From positions 3,354,001 through 3,418,000 of the forward strand of contig NZ_JAUSVF010000001.1 of the NCBI RefSeq assembly GCF_030814475.1: a stretch of DNA of 64,000 nucleotides. The letters run 5' to 3'. Shown one piece after another: positions 48,690 to 59,636 of the stretch. The notes beneath the pieces are model-generated. The model saw nothing but the letters and a program-made list of their open reading frames with translations. It had not been told where the DNA came from and did no database searches. The DNA is from Pararhizobium capsulatum DSM 1112 (GTDB lineage: Bacteria; Pseudomonadota; Alphaproteobacteria; Rhizobiales; Rhizobiaceae). Numbering within the stretch: position 1 is the stretch's first letter; each line of letters starts with the position of its first letter. Both the position numbers and the translations under genes were made by a program.

Positions 48690-49583
48690 TCAGCGGTTCT
48701 GTTTGATGAAGTCAACAAAGGCGCGCAGCGGCGCGGGCATATGACGGCGGCTGGCGTAATAGAGAAACGGCCCCGGAAAAAACGAAACCCAATCTTCCAG
48801 GATCGGCACGAGTTTGCCCTCGGCAAGCGCCGGCACCAGAAAGTCCTCGAATGTCCGGATGATGCCGAAGCCATCGATAGCCGCCCGTATCTCCAGTTCG
48901 ACTGTATTGGCAATCAGCCTCGCTGGCGGCGTGATGCGCAAGACTTCGTCTCCCCGCTCGAATTCCCATGGCGACATCGCGCCGCTCAGGAAGCGGTGAC
49001 GGATGCAGGTGTGGTCGAGAATATCGTTGGGATGGAGAGGCTCGCCCTGATCGGCAAGATAGGACGGTGCAGCGGCGGTGACATAACGTTGCTCGCCAGG
49101 ACCAATCGGGACGGCGATCATGTCGCGCTCCAATCGCTCGTCATAACGAATACCGGCATCGAAGCCTGCGGCAAGCACGTCGATGAAGCTATCCTCTCCC
49201 CGCACTTCCAGCGTGATGTCCGGATACTTTTTCAGGAAAGCACCGATAAGCGGCGGGAGAAAGGTCATCGCCACAACGGTCGGCACGTTGAGCCGCAGGG
49301 TGCCAGCGGGGCTTTCGCGAAAACTGTTGATCTGGTCGAGCGCCAACGCCACGTCACCGAGCGCCGGGGTCAACCGTTCCAGCAGGCGTTCCCCCGCCTC
49401 CGTAACGGTAACGCTGCGGGTGGTGCGGTTGAGGAGGCGAACCCCGAGCCGCTGCTCCAACCGCCGCAGGGCCTCGCTCAGTGCAGAAGCAGATACGCCC
49501 CTTTTGAGTGCCGCAGCGCGAAAACTCCGCTCTTGGGCAACCGCAGTAAACGCATCGAGGTCAGCAAGGGGAAGGTCGCTCAT
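48690..49583 (-). CDS. LysR-family transcriptional regulator
   Basis: The 297-aa protein has an N-terminal winged HTH (LDAFTAVAQERSFRAAALKRGVSASALSEALRRLEQRLGVRLLNRTTR, read in parts) and a substrate-binding domain typical of the AaeR/DsdC-like group. It may regulate the neighbouring MFS gene, which is on the same strand. ATG 49583 places the HTH correctly. Confidence 0.92.
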   Translation of the reverse strand: MSDLPLADLDAFTAVAQERSFRAAALKRGVSASALSEALRRLEQRLGVRLLNRTTRSVTVTEAGERLLERLTPALGDVALALDQINSFRESPAGTLRLNVPTVVAMTFLPPLIGAFLKKYPDITLEVRGEDSFIDVLAAGFDAGIRYDERLERDMIAVPIGPGEQRYVTAAAPSYLADQGEPLHPNDILDHTCIRHRFLSGAMSPWEFERGDEVLRITPPARLIANTVELEIRAAIDGFGIIRTFEDFLVPALAEGKLVPILEDWVSFFPGPFLYYASRRHMPAPLRAFVDFIKQNR

Positions 49584-49974
49584 TGTTTTAAATTCCGCAC
49601 AAGCTGAAGAACCGAAGGCGGAATATCGCACAAGACGCATTTCTACGAAACAGACGTCATGGCGGGAAAATTGCAAGAAGCGTCCGGTAGAAACGCAGAA
49701 CACGATTCAAATGCGCAGTCTTCAACAACAAAAAAGGCCGGGCGAAATTCGCACCGACCTTCCTCACTCCATCTCTACGACACTGCCAGTACATCCGTGG
49801 TCAGGCGGAGATGAATCTCTTGTTGAAGCGAATATGGTGGACATATGTGTCCGTTTCAAGACAGCCGTGTAAAATATTTAAAACAAAGGAAAATCCGACT
49901 TCACTTCATCCAGTCTGGAAAGGCTCTTTCAGCCGTATTCCTTTTGTCGCGGTCATCGAAAGCTGAGCCCGTAG
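49584..49974. other. 391 bp upstream of the LysR gene, no gene seen
   Basis: Short frames in the region carry no motifs. The stretch is less GC-rich than the surrounding genes and may hold the LysR promoter. Confidence 0.45.
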
Positions 49975-50403
49975 TTAGAACGTGATCTTCACCGAGGGTG
50001 CACTTCGATTGGCAGCACCGTGGAACACGGCCTCGATATTGTTGCCATCCGGATCGAACAGGAAGGCGGCATAGTAACCGGGGTGATAGGGCCGCTCGCC
50101 CGGCCCGCCATTATCCGTGCCGCCATGGGCAAGTCCGGCCTCGTAAAAGGCCCGCACGGTCGCCTCGTCCGCCGCCTGAAAGGCGAGATGATGGCGGCCG
50201 GTCAGTGCACCGGTGGAGGCTTCGCTGTCGAGCGAGGAGATGAAGAGTTCGTCAACCCAGAAAAAGCCGTTTCCTTCTCCACCGATCGGGATACCCAAAA
50301 CCTCGAGAACGGCGCCGTAGAAGCTGCGGCTTGCCGATAGGTCCCGCACGACCAGCTGGATATGGTCTATCAGGCGCCCGCGATGCAGTTCGTTGGTTTC
50401 CAT
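49975..50403 (-). CDS. VOC-family (glyoxalase-like) protein
   Basis: The 142-aa protein has LIDHIQLVVRDLSASRSFYGAVLEVLG and later GYYAAFLFDPDGNNIEAVFH, with His and Glu metal ligands of the vicinal-oxygen-chelate fold. Small VOC proteins cover lyases, dioxygenases and resistance proteins; substrate is open. ATG 50403 begins METNELHRGRL. Confidence 0.85.
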   Translation of the reverse strand: METNELHRGRLIDHIQLVVRDLSASRSFYGAVLEVLGIPIGGEGNGFFWVDELFISSLDSEASTGALTGRHHLAFQAADEATVRAFYEAGLAHGGTDNGGPGERPYHPGYYAAFLFDPDGNNIEAVFHGAANRSAPSVKITF

Positions 50404-50469
50404 ATTCCATCTCCTCTGGCTTGAGACAGGACATCTAGGCGGCGACGCCGGGCTTTCAATGCCTCTCAC

Positions 50470-50910
50470 TCAGTCGTCGGGAAACGCGTCATAGGCCGGC
50501 AGGCAATTCGTGATCTCGTGCCAGATGGCCTTCGATCCCGCGAAGATATGGGCTGACGGACGGATGGAGGGCGCATCAACGAGCGTCCCCATCGTCACGT
50601 GCACATACTGCCCCTCGCGCACAACGGAATAAAGAAGAGAGCCACAAGTGGCGCAATGGACATCATGCGCCGCCTGTTCATCGCCGTAGATGAGAATGCC
50701 ATCGGCGCCGCACACGAGTTTCAGCTTGTCCCGCCCGATCCCTGCAAAGGGCTTGAAGGCGGAACCAGTGGCCCGACGGCAATTGGAGCAATGGCAGTTC
50801 ATGGCGTATTCGAACGCATCCGCCACTTCATATTCGACAGCACCGCACAGGCATTTGCCCCGCAAGCGCCGTGCTGCCGGATCGACCATCTCTCCTACCA
50901 CCGCAGCCAT
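50470..50910 (-). CDS. Gfa-family (DUF636) zinc protein
   Basis: The 146-aa protein has the glutathione-dependent formaldehyde-activating enzyme fold: GKCLCGAVEYEVA, NCHCSNCRRATGSAFKPF and HCATCGSLLYS, giving two zinc sites. Most members are not formaldehyde enzymes and have unknown substrates. ATG 50910 lies 8 bp after the stop of the metallopeptidase gene; an in-frame ATG at 50889 is an alternative start. Confidence 0.88.
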   Translation of the reverse strand: MAAVVGEMVDPAARRLRGKCLCGAVEYEVADAFEYAMNCHCSNCRRATGSAFKPFAGIGRDKLKLVCGADGILIYGDEQAAHDVHCATCGSLLYSVVREGQYVHVTMGTLVDAPSIRPSAHIFAGSKAIWHEITNCLPAYDAFPDD

Positions 50911-50918
50911 CCGTCAGC

Positions 50919-51854
50919 TCAGATATTGCCCTTGAACGTATCGCAAGCCGAAAGCTTGCCGCTGTCGAAGCCGCGCTTGAACCAGGCTGCGCGCTGCTCC
51001 GACGTGCCATGATTGAAGCTTTCCGGAACCACATAGCCCTGGGTTCGCTTCTGCAGCGTGTCGTCGCCGATCTGCGTCGCGGCATTCAGCGCTTCTTCAA
51101 GGTCGCCCTGTTCAAGCAAGCCCTTCTGCTCGGTGTATTTGCCCCAGATGCCCGCAAAGCAATCGGCCTGAAGCTCGACACGCACGGACATCTGGTTCGA
51201 ATCCGCCTCGCTCATGCTCTGACGCTGGGCATTGACCTTGGGCAGGATGCCGAGAAGATTCTGGACGTGGTGGCCGACTTCATGCGCAACGACATAGGCT
51301 TCGGCAAAATCGCCGGCCGCATCGAAACGCTGGGCGAGCTCGTCAAAGAACGCCATATCGAGATAGACCTTGTGATCGCCGGGGCAATAGAACGGCCCGG
51401 TCGCCGCCGATGCCATGCCGCAGGCCGAGTTGATGCTATCGCGGAAGAGAACCAGCTTGGGCTCCTCATAGGTTTCGCCACCGGCCTTGAAGATGCCGTT
51501 CCAGGTGTCTTCCGTCTCGGCGAGCACGGTGGAGACGAAGGCCTTGCGCTCCTCTTCTTCAGCGGAGCCTTGCGTGGTGCCCTGGCTCTGCTCGTAGCCG
51601 GAGGGGCTGGGGCTCGTCTGCCCGCCATCCATGACCTGTAACAGGTCAATGCCCATCATCTTCAGAATGAAATAGATCACGACGAGAAAGATGATCGTGC
51701 CGATGCTCATGCCGCCGCCGCGACCACCGCCACCGGTTGGAATACGAAAGCCGCCGCCGCGGCCGAAGGGGTTGCCGCCCATTCCGCCGCGCACCGGCCC
51801 GGAACCGCGCGCATCCTCGACATTGCCCGACTGGCGACGGCCTTTCCATTCCAT
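50919..51854 (-). CDS. Neutral zinc metallopeptidase (YpfJ family)
   Basis: The 311-aa protein has a Gly-rich N-terminus (RGGGFRIPTGGGGRGGGMS), one transmembrane helix (GTIIFLVVIYFILKMMG, 52-68), the CGMASAATGPFYCP block and the HEVGHHVQNLLG zinc motif (H191, E192, H195). The catalytic domain should be periplasmic. Its Gfa neighbour follows closely on the same strand. Confidence 0.93.
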   Translation of the reverse strand: MEWKGRRQSGNVEDARGSGPVRGGMGGNPFGRGGGFRIPTGGGGRGGGMSIGTIIFLVVIYFILKMMGIDLLQVMDGGQTSPSPSGYEQSQGTTQGSAEEEERKAFVSTVLAETEDTWNGIFKAGGETYEEPKLVLFRDSINSACGMASAATGPFYCPGDHKVYLDMAFFDELAQRFDAAGDFAEAYVVAHEVGHHVQNLLGILPKVNAQRQSMSEADSNQMSVRVELQADCFAGIWGKYTEQKGLLEQGDLEEALNAATQIGDDTLQKRTQGYVVPESFNHGTSEQRAAWFKRGFDSGKLSACDTFKGNI

Positions 51855-52044
51855 GATGCAACTCCCGTCTGCATATCTTTCTATAGCGGCTGCGAAAACG
51901 AAGCCTTAACCCGCATATAACGCGCCAGAACGAAATTTGTGCAAGGTCAAATCAATAAACTTCATCACGCATGACGGCAGCTTCCCGCTGGCACACAATG
52001 AGCGAACATGCCAGCATGGGCGCTTGCTTTGGGAGGAGCGCATC

Positions 52045-53070
52045 ATGAAAGCCATGCGTCTGGAGGCGATCGGAAAACTGTTCGTGCGCGAGGTCGAAAA
52101 GCCAGTGCCTGGATCGGAAGATTTGTTGGTGAGAGTAGAGGCCTGCGGTATCTGCGGCACCGACCGGCATCTTCTGCACGGCGAGTTTCCGTCCACGCCT
52201 CCCGTGACGCTCGGCCACGAATTCTGCGGCATCGTCGAGGTAGTGGGTGAAGCGGTCAAGGGTTTCAAGCCCGGCATGCGCATCACCGGCGACCCCAATA
52301 TTTCCTGCGGCCTCTGCCCGCAGTGCCAGGCGGGCCGCGTCAATCTCTGCGCCAACCTCAAGGCGATCGGTATCAGCCGCGACGGCGGTTTTGCCGATTA
52401 TGTCATCGTGCCACAGAAGCAAGCTTTCGATATCCCGCTGACATTGCCGCCCGAACACGGCGCCTTCTGCGAGCCGCTTGCATGTTGCCTTCACTGTATC
52501 GATATGGCTCGGATCAAGGCCGGATCATCCGTCATCGTGCTCGGTGGTGGTGTGATCGGGCTCTTGACGGTGCAGCTTGCGCGGTTGGCAGGCGCGACGA
52601 CTGTTATCCTGTCGACACGACAGGAATCGAAGCGTCGGCTTGCGGAAGAACTCGGCGCGACCGCCAGCTTTGATCCTTCCGAGGACGATCCGATCGGCGG
52701 GCTTGCGGGTCTAAAGGGATTGCTGCCGGGAGGCGCGGATGTCGTCATCGAATGCGCCGGTGTCCGCGAGACGGTAATGCAGGCGCCGAAACTGGCGAAA
52801 TCCGGTGGCACCGTCGTCATCCTCGGCGTGCTTGCTCAAGGCGAGAAGGTTGAGATCGAACCTTTCGACATTCTCTTTCGCGAATTGCGCCTCATCGGTT
52901 CTTTCATCAATCCGCATACCCACCGCCGCGCGGCCGATCTCGTCGCTTCCGGCAAGATCAATGTCGAAAAGCTGATCTCGCGTAAGATCACGCTTGATGA
53001 GGCACCAGAGACGATCCGCAATCCCGCCCGGGCGGGCGAGATCAAGGTTCTGGTGATGGCAGGGACGTAG
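52045..53070 (+). CDS. Zinc-dependent sugar/polyol alcohol dehydrogenase
   Basis: The 341-aa medium-chain dehydrogenase has catalytic and structural zinc sites (ACGICGTDRHLLHGEFPS, GHEFCG, CGLCPQCQAGRVNLC) and a Rossmann motif VIVLGGGVIGLL. It is close to sorbitol/threonine-type dehydrogenases, substrate unknown. GGGAGGAGC precedes ATG 52045. Confidence 0.9.
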   Translation: MKAMRLEAIGKLFVREVEKPVPGSEDLLVRVEACGICGTDRHLLHGEFPSTPPVTLGHEFCGIVEVVGEAVKGFKPGMRITGDPNISCGLCPQCQAGRVNLCANLKAIGISRDGGFADYVIVPQKQAFDIPLTLPPEHGAFCEPLACCLHCIDMARIKAGSSVIVLGGGVIGLLTVQLARLAGATTVILSTRQESKRRLAEELGATASFDPSEDDPIGGLAGLKGLLPGGADVVIECAGVRETVMQAPKLAKSGGTVVILGVLAQGEKVEIEPFDILFRELRLIGSFINPHTHRRAADLVASGKINVEKLISRKITLDEAPETIRNPARAGEIKVLVMAGT

Positions 53071-53076
53071 CCCGTG

Positions 53077-54072
53077 CTACCGATCGATCATCGCCAAGGT
53101 AGCGGGCGCATACCGCGCACCGGAAATCCGATCCGATGCAAGGGCCGCATCGAGTTCTGACATCTCGTCGCCGCTCAGGACGATATCCGCCGCGGCTACG
53201 TTTTCCTCCAGATACCGGCGGCGCTTGGTGCCAGGGATCGGCACGATGTCCTCTCCCTTGCCAAGGATCCAGGCGAGTGCGATCTGGCCGGGCTTGGCAT
53301 TACGGCGGGCGGCAATATCCTTGACGATCCCGGCCGCCTTGACATTCGCGTCGTAATTTTCACCCTGATAGCGCGGATCATTCTTGCGGAAATCACCTTC
53401 CGGATACTCCTCCGCCCGCTTGACCTCGCCCGCCAGGAAACCGCGACCAAGCGGCGAGAACGGCACGAGACCGATGCCCAGTTCGCGCAAGAGCGGAATG
53501 ATGTCGGCTTCCAGATTGCGCTCCCAGAGCGAACACTCGCTCTGCACGGCGGAAACCGGATAGACAGCATGCGCCTTGCGGATATTCGCAACACCCGCTT
53601 CGGAGAGGCCGAAGAAGCGTACCTTTCCTTCCTGAACGAGCTCGCTCACCGTGCCGGCGACATCTTCCATCGGCACGGCCGGATCGACCCGGTGCTGATA
53701 GATGAGATCGATATGATCGGTGCGCAGGCGCTTGAGCGATCCCTCAACCGCACGCCGGATATTTGCGGGCGAGCTGTCCAGATCCCGTCCCTGCTGCTTG
53801 CCTTCATTGATGACAAAACCGAATTTCGTCGCGAGCGTCACCTCGTTGCGCTGTCCTTCGAGCGCGCGGCCGAGAAGCTCCTCGTTCCTTAGCGGACCGT
53901 AGACCTCCGCCGTATCGAGAAAGGTGCAGCCGAGTTCGATGGCGCGGTGAAGGGTGGCGATCGATTCTGTTTCGTCCGCCGGCCCGTAGGACTGGCTCAT
54001 GCCCATGCAGCCGAGGCCAATGGCGGAGACCTCAAGCCTTTGCGAGCCGAGTTTTCGTTTCTGAAGTGTCAT
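53077..54072 (-). CDS. Aldo/keto reductase
   Basis: The 331-aa TIM-barrel protein has GLGCMGMSQSYGPADETES, FLDTAEVYGP (catalytic Asp and Tyr), LATKFGF (Lys) and IDLIYQHRVDP (His), plus the NADPH site IPIPGTKRRRYLEEN-like VPIPGTKRRRYLEEN. It belongs to the YhdN/AKR13-like group that reduces aldehydes. It ends 6 bp from the convergent dehydrogenase gene. Confidence 0.92.
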   Translation of the reverse strand: MTLQKRKLGSQRLEVSAIGLGCMGMSQSYGPADETESIATLHRAIELGCTFLDTAEVYGPLRNEELLGRALEGQRNEVTLATKFGFVINEGKQQGRDLDSSPANIRRAVEGSLKRLRTDHIDLIYQHRVDPAVPMEDVAGTVSELVQEGKVRFFGLSEAGVANIRKAHAVYPVSAVQSECSLWERNLEADIIPLLRELGIGLVPFSPLGRGFLAGEVKRAEEYPEGDFRKNDPRYQGENYDANVKAAGIVKDIAARRNAKPGQIALAWILGKGEDIVPIPGTKRRRYLEENVAAADIVLSGDEMSELDAALASDRISGARYAPATLAMIDR

Positions 54073-54354
54073 GGATCAAGTCCTTCCGAAACCTGGAATT
54101 GCATGAAGAGACATAGGTTTGCCGGTGACCGATTGAAGGCTCCAGGCAGAAATATCGTCGTTACGATCAAGGATTCACAGTGAACCGCAAAGGATTCGGA
54201 TTTTCTGTCGATTCCTTGATTTTCGGGGTTCCGCTCAAAGGCACATTTGCCTATAAGCCGCTTCTAGCCTTTTAAGACTGACAGCATGCGCCCCGGCCGG
54301 TGACGTTCTCACCCTGGCCGGTTTTTCGCGCACGCGCAAGAACGGATAGAGCCC

Positions 54355-57300
54355 ATGCCCAAGCGCCAAGATTTGAAATCGATCCTCATCATCGGCGCGG
54401 GTCCGATCGTCATCGGCCAGGCTTGCGAGTTCGATTATTCCGGCACCCAGGCCTGCAAGGCGCTGAAGGAAGAGGGTTACCGGGTCATCCTGGTCAACTC
54501 CAACCCGGCGACTATCATGACCGACCCCGGCCTTGCCGATGCGACCTATGTCGAGCCGATCACCCCGGAAGTCGTCGCTAAGATCATCGCCAAGGAGCGC
54601 CCGGACGCACTCTTGCCAACCATGGGCGGCCAGACGGCGCTCAACACCGCGCTCTCCCTGAAGCGCATGGGCGTGCTCGACCGCTACAATGTCGAGATGA
54701 TCGGCGCCAAGCCCGAGGCTATCGACATGGCCGAAGACCGGGCCCTGTTCCGCGAAGCGATGTCGCGCATCGGCCTCGAAACCCCGAAGTCGCTGCTGGC
54801 CAACGCCACCGAAATCAAGGATATCGACCGCAAGCTGCATGTTGCCGAGCGCGACAAGCTGAAGGCGCAGCTTTCCGGCGCGGAACTCGACAAGGCGCTG
54901 GACGCCCTGGAAAACACCTGGAACCTCGGCGAAACCGACCGCAAGCAGCGCTACATGAGCCACGCCATGGCGATCGGCGCGCAGGCGTTGGACACCATCG
55001 GCCTGCCGGCGATCATTCGTCCGTCCTTCACCATGGGCGGCACCGGCGGCGGTATTGCCTACAACCGCTCGGAATTCTTCGAGATCGTCAATTCCGGTCT
55101 CGACGCCTCTCCTACCACCGAAGTCCTGATCGAAGAATCTGTTCTCGGCTGGAAGGAATACGAGATGGAAGTTGTCCGCGACACCGCGGACAACTGCATC
55201 ATCATCTGCTCGATCGAAAACATCGATCCGATGGGCGTTCACACCGGCGATAGTATCACGGTTGCCCCTGCCCTGACGCTGACCGACAAAGAATACCAGA
55301 TCATGCGCAACGCATCGATCGCGGTGCTGCGCGAGATCGGCGTCGAAACCGGTGGCTCGAACGTACAGTTCGCCGTCAACCCCGCAAACGGCCGTCTGGT
55401 CGTCATCGAAATGAATCCGCGCGTCTCGCGCTCGTCTGCGCTTGCCTCGAAGGCGACCGGCTTCCCGATCGCCAAGATCGCCGCAAAGCTTGCTGTCGGC
55501 TACACGCTCGACGAACTGGACAACGACATCACCGGCGGCGCGACGCCTGCTTCGTTCGAACCGTCGATCGACTACGTCGTCACCAAGATCCCGCGCTTCG
55601 CCTTCGAGAAGTTCCCCGGCGCCGGCACCACGCTGACGACGGCGATGAAGTCGGTCGGTGAAGTCATGGCCATCGGCCGCACCTTCTCCGAATCGCTGCA
55701 GAAGGCGCTTCGCGGCCTTGAAACCGGCCTCACCGGCCTCGACGAGATCGAGATCCCTGGCCTCGAAGGCACCGGCGACAACCGCAACGCCATCCGCGCC
55801 GCCATCAGCACGCCGACGCCCGATCGTCTGCGCATGGTCGGCCAGGCGCTGCGCATGGGCATGAGCGAAGCCGATGTCCATGACGGCTCCAAGATCGATC
55901 CGTGGTTCATCGCCCAGCTCAAGGCAATCGTCGACATGGAGGCCCGTATCCGCGAACACGGCCTGCCGGGCGATGCCGAAAACCTGCGCAAGCTGAAGGC
56001 CATAGGATTCTCCGATGCTCGGCTTGCCACCCTCTCCGGCAAGCGTCCGAAAGAAGTGGCCGAGATACGCAACGGGCTGAATGTTCGCCCGGTCTTCAAG
56101 CGCATCGACACCTGCGCTGCCGAATTCGCCTCGCCGACCGCCTATATGTACTCGACCTACGAAACGCCCTTCAACGGCGCTGCGCGCTCGGAAGCCCTCA
56201 TCTCCGACCGCAAGAAAGTCGTGATCCTCGGCGGCGGTCCCAACCGGATCGGCCAGGGCATCGAGTTCGACTATTGCTGCTGCCACGCCGCCTTCGCCCT
56301 GAAGGATGCCGGCTATGAAGCGATCATGATCAACTGCAACCCGGAAACCGTCTCGACTGATTACGACACCTCCGATCGCCTCTATTTCGAGCCATTGACG
56401 GCCGAAGACGTGATCGAGATTCTCAAGGCCGAGCAGGAAAACGGCGAACTGGTTGGCGTCATCGTCCAGTTCGGCGGCCAGACCCCGCTGAAGCTTGCCG
56501 AAGCGCTGGAGCGGAACGGCATCCCGATCCTCGGCACCGCGCCCGACATGATCGATCTTGCCGAAGACCGCGACCGTTTCCAGAAGCTCCTGATGAAGCT
56601 GGACCTCAACCAGCCGAACAACGGCATCGCCTACTCCGTCGAGCAGGCCCGCATCGTCGCGTCGGAAATCGGCTTCCCGCTGGTTGTTCGCCCGTCCTAC
56701 GTTCTCGGCGGCCGCGCCATGCAGATCATCCATTCGGAATCGATGCTGCAGACATACCTGCTCGACACCGTGCCGGAACTGGTGCCGGAAGACATCAAGC
56801 AGCGCTATCCGAACGACAAGACCGGTCAGATCAATACCTTGCTCGGCAAGAACCCGCTGCTGTTCGACAGCTATCTCAGCAACGCCATCGAAGTCGATGT
56901 CGATTGCCTGTCCGATGGCACCAACGCCTATGTGGCCGGCATCATGGAGCATATCGAAGAGGCCGGCATTCACTCCGGAGACTCGGCGTGCTCACTTCCG
57001 CCGCGCACGCTGTCGAACGGGATGCTCGACGAGCTCGAGCGCCAGGCGAAAGCCATGGCCAAGGCGCTGAACGTCGTCGGCCTGATGAACGTGCAGTTCG
57101 CCATCAAGGACGGCACCGTTTACGTTCTTGAAGTCAACCCGCGCGCTTCGCGTACCGTGCCCTTCGTCGCCAAGACCATCGGCGCGCCGATCGCCAAGAT
57201 CGCCGCCCGCGTCATGGCTGGCGAGAAGCTCGATGCGAGTTTCGCGGCCTATGGCGAAAAGCCCGATCCGCGCAAGCTGAAGCACATCGCGGTCAAGGAA

Positions 57301-57840
57301 GCCGTCTTCCCGTTTGCCCGCTTCCCCGGCGTCGACATCCTGCTCGGACCGGAAATGCGCTCGACTGGCGAAGTCATCGGCCTCGACACCGATTTTGCTC
57401 TCGCATTCGCCAAGGCCCAGCTCGGTGCCGGCGTTGATCTGCCGCGCGATGGCGCCGTGTTCGTCTCGGTGCGCGACGAGGACAAGGAGCGCGTGCTCCC
57501 GGCGATCCGCATCCTCACCGACATCGGCTTCAAGGTTATCGCCACCGGCGGCACCCAACGCTTCCTCGCCGAAAAGGGCATCGCTGCAACCAAGGTCAAC
57601 AAGGTGCAGGAAGGCCGTCCGCACATCGAGGATGCGATCCGCAACCGCCAGGTCCAGCTCGTCATCAACACGACGGATAGTAACAAGGCGATCTCGGACT
57701 CCAAGTCCCTGCGCCGCGCGACCCTCATGCAGAAGGTGCCGTACTACACGACAATGTCCGGTGCCGAAGCAGCCGCCAACGCCATCAAGGCACTGAAGGC
57801 CGGAAGCCTCGAAGTCCGGCCGCTGCAGAGCTATTTCTGA
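54355..57840 (+). CDS. carB: Carbamoyl-phosphate synthase large subunit
   Basis: The 1161-aa protein has two homologous ATP-grasp halves, each starting with an [23 protein letters not shown] signature (second: [18 protein letters not shown]), and a C-terminal MGS-like allosteric domain ([18 protein letters not shown]). It makes carbamoyl phosphate with CarA. It is longer than the E. coli enzyme (1073 aa), as usual for rhizobia, mostly through insertions such as the [20 protein letters not shown] region. Confidence 0.97.
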   Translation: MPKRQDLKSILIIGAGPIVIGQACEFDYSGTQACKALKEEGYRVILVNSNPATIMTDPGLADATYVEPITPEVVAKIIAKERPDALLPTMGGQTALNTALSLKRMGVLDRYNVEMIGAKPEAIDMAEDRALFREAMSRIGLETPKSLLANATEIKDIDRKLHVAERDKLKAQLSGAELDKALDALENTWNLGETDRKQRYMSHAMAIGAQALDTIGLPAIIRPSFTMGGTGGGIAYNRSEFFEIVNSGLDASPTTEVLIEESVLGWKEYEMEVVRDTADNCIIICSIENIDPMGVHTGDSITVAPALTLTDKEYQIMRNASIAVLREIGVETGGSNVQFAVNPANGRLVVIEMNPRVSRSSALASKATGFPIAKIAAKLAVGYTLDELDNDITGGATPASFEPSIDYVVTKIPRFAFEKFPGAGTTLTTAMKSVGEVMAIGRTFSESLQKALRGLETGLTGLDEIEIPGLEGTGDNRNAIRAAISTPTPDRLRMVGQALRMGMSEADVHDGSKIDPWFIAQLKAIVDMEARIREHGLPGDAENLRKLKAIGFSDARLATLSGKRPKEVAEIRNGLNVRPVFKRIDTCAAEFASPTAYMYSTYETPFNGAARSEALISDRKKVVILGGGPNRIGQGIEFDYCCCHAAFALKDAGYEAIMINCNPETVSTDYDTSDRLYFEPLTAEDVIEILKAEQENGELVGVIVQFGGQTPLKLAEALERNGIPILGTAPDMIDLAEDRDRFQKLLMKLDLNQPNNGIAYSVEQARIVASEIGFPLVVRPSYVLGGRAMQIIHSESMLQTYLLDTVPELVPEDIKQRYPNDKTGQINTLLGKNPLLFDSYLSNAIEVDVDCLSDGTNAYVAGIMEHIEEAGIHSGDSACSLPPRTLSNGMLDELERQAKAMAKALNVVGLMNVQFAIKDGTVYVLEVNPRASRTVPFVAKTIGAPIAKIAARVMAGEKLDASFAAYGEKPDPRKLKHIAVKEAVFPFARFPGVDILLGPEMRSTGEVIGLDTDFALAFAKAQLGAGVDLPRDGAVFVSVRDEDKERVLPAIRILTDIGFKVIATGGTQRFLAEKGIAATKVNKVQEGRPHIEDAIRNRQVQLVINTTDSNKAISDSKSLRRATLMQKVPYYTTMSGAEAAANAIKALKAGSLEVRPLQSYF

Positions 57841-57860
57841 GGTTATCGAAATTTAGGCAT

Positions 57861-57887
57861 GAGAGGTGAGAAATCTCCTCACCTCTC
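57861..57887 (+). terminator. Hairpin after carB
   Basis: GAGAGGTGAG and its complement CTCACCTCTC with a 7-nt loop, 21 bp after the stop; no strong T-run follows. Confidence 0.6.
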
Positions 57888-58287
57888 ACAATCATCATTC
57901 ATAAGCATCATCTAAATTTCCTATTGCGCCTACCTTAGGTTTTTGCTCTTATGCAAAAATACTACCGGAGGACGCGCAACGCCCGCTGATAATGCTTCCT
58001 GGCTTGCTCAGAATTATCAATTTCTGCTGGGCCTTATTCCCGTAGCTGCCGGTACGCTAATTATTCTGAGTGTTTGTATTGCAGTAATTCGCAATCAGAC
58101 ATCCGTCGCGGCGCTTGGGGTTTTAGCGTTTGGGGCTGCTTTATGTGGATCTGCCGTTTTCGCAAGCATCTCATGGGGCACGAAGGAGGGAAAAATTCAA
58201 ACCATTGCAGGTGCTCTGGCTGAAGCGGCAGCAGCCGCTGACCGGACCAATTCCGCAATAGAAAGTCTGAAGGGGGCTTTGGTCGCC

Positions 58288-58291
58288 CTAA
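58288..58291. repeat. Target-site duplication CTAA (left)
   Basis: CTAA directly before the left end of the IS, repeated at 59633-59636. Confidence 0.85.
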
Positions 58292-59632
58292 CAGGATGCG
58301 GAAAAAGGCGCTTGCTGCGAGCGGACTGCCGTGATTCCATGCCCGAGTGATTGGCCGGCAGGAGCAGGACATGCGGGGCAGTGATATCCAGACGGCGGGT
58401 CTGTTTTCTTATGTGAGCTGCGAAGCACGCGTTCCGGCAAGCCATCCGCTGCGGGCAATCCGCGTGATTGTCGACGAGGCACTGGAAGTTCTGTCGCCTG
58501 ATTTCGAGGCGATGTATTCAGCGATCGGCCGCCCGTCGATCCCGCCGGAGAAGCTTCTGCGCGCCCTGTTGTTGCAGGCTTTCTACACGATCCGCTCGGA
58601 GCGCCAGCTCATGGAGCAGATGGACTACAATCTGTTGTTCCGATGGTTCGTCGGCTTGTCGATGGACGCGCCGATCTGGGACGTCACCGTGTTCACCAAG
58701 AACCGTGAGCGGCTCCTGGCTGGCGACATCGCCGCCAAGTTCCTGGCCGCATTGCTGAGCCAGCCGCGAGTTAAGGCTCTCTTGTCAGACGAGCACTTCT
58801 CGGTGGACGGCACCTTGATCGAAGCCTGGGCCAGCATGAAGAGCTTCAAGCCCAAGGACGAGACTGATGGTGACGGTGATGACAACAACGGCTCCGGCGC
58901 TGACGCGAACAAGCCCGCAAAGGCTACGGCACGCAACCCTGAGCGGGATTTCCACGGCGAGAAGCGCAGCAACGCAACTCACGCGTCGACCACCGACCCG
59001 GATGCCAGGCTTTACAAGAAGGCCCGTGGGCAGGCGGCCAAGCTTTGCCACATGGGCCACGTCACCCTGGAAAACCGCAACGGGCTGGTTGTCGACGCCA
59101 CGCTGACCCATGCGACAGGAACCGCAGAGCGCGAGGCTGCACTGGATATGGTGGGCCGCATGGATGGTCGTCATCGCATCACATTGGCTGCAGACAAAGC
59201 CTACGATACGGCAGACTTCGTTGCCGCCTTGCGGGATATCAAGGTGACGCCACACGTTGCTCAGAACACGGCGAACCGACGCTCAGCCATCGATGGTCGT
59301 ACCACCCATCACCCCGGCTACGCTGTCAGTCAGCGCATCCGAAAACGTATCGAAGAGGTATTCGGCTGGGCCAAGACCAGCGGCGGAATGCGCAAGACCC
59401 GCCATCGCGGAAAGGATCGCGTCGGTTGGATGTTCACCCTGACAGCGACGGCTTATAATCTGGTGAGGCTGCCAAAGCTGCTGACGACGGCATAATCGCG
59501 CCCGCAATCCGCCGAGACAGGGCGGATGACGACAAAAGGACCGAAAAGGCCGCTGAAAAAGCCTCATCCCCGCTCGTCTTCGAACCGTCTAGCGAGGATC
59601 GGTAGAAAAATTAGCGCTATTTCCGCAACCTG
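58292..59632. mobile_element. IS5-family insertion sequence, 1341 bp
   Basis: The ends are imperfect inverted repeats: CAGGATGCGGAAAAAGGCGCT at the left (read as two parts) matches the complement of AGCGCTATTTCCGCAACCTG at the right, with only a few mismatches. The flanking CTAA duplication fits IS5-group target preference (YTAR). One intact transposase gene fills the element. Confidence 0.88.
58371..59495 (+). CDS. IS5-family DDE transposase
   Basis: The 374-aa protein has an N-terminal DUF772-type domain (SHPLRAIRVIVDEALEVL, FYTIRSERQLMEQMDYNLLFRWFVGL, read in parts), the first Asp in HFSVDGTLIEAWAS, the second in TLAADKAYDTADF and the Glu region RKRIEEVFGWAKTSGG. An Asp/Gly-rich insert lies at about 165-185. 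ATG 58371 follows AGGAGCAGGAC; the upstream GTG at 58347 is less likely. It looks intact. Confidence 0.92.
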   Translation: MRGSDIQTAGLFSYVSCEARVPASHPLRAIRVIVDEALEVLSPDFEAMYSAIGRPSIPPEKLLRALLLQAFYTIRSERQLMEQMDYNLLFRWFVGLSMDAPIWDVTVFTKNRERLLAGDIAAKFLAALLSQPRVKALLSDEHFSVDGTLIEAWASMKSFKPKDETDGDGDDNNGSGADANKPAKATARNPERDFHGEKRSNATHASTTDPDARLYKKARGQAAKLCHMGHVTLENRNGLVVDATLTHATGTAEREAALDMVGRMDGRHRITLAADKAYDTADFVAALRDIKVTPHVAQNTANRRSAIDGRTTHHPGYAVSQRIRKRIEEVFGWAKTSGGMRKTRHRGKDRVGWMFTLTATAYNLVRLPKLLTTA

Positions 59633-59636
59633 CTAA
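59633..59636. repeat. Target-site duplication CTAA (right)
   Basis: Second copy of the 4-bp duplication made by the IS insertion. Confidence 0.85.

Noticed and set aside
54235..56973. Minus-strand open frame of 912 codons
   Set aside because: It lies antisense within carB and shows low-complexity composition typical of shadow frames.
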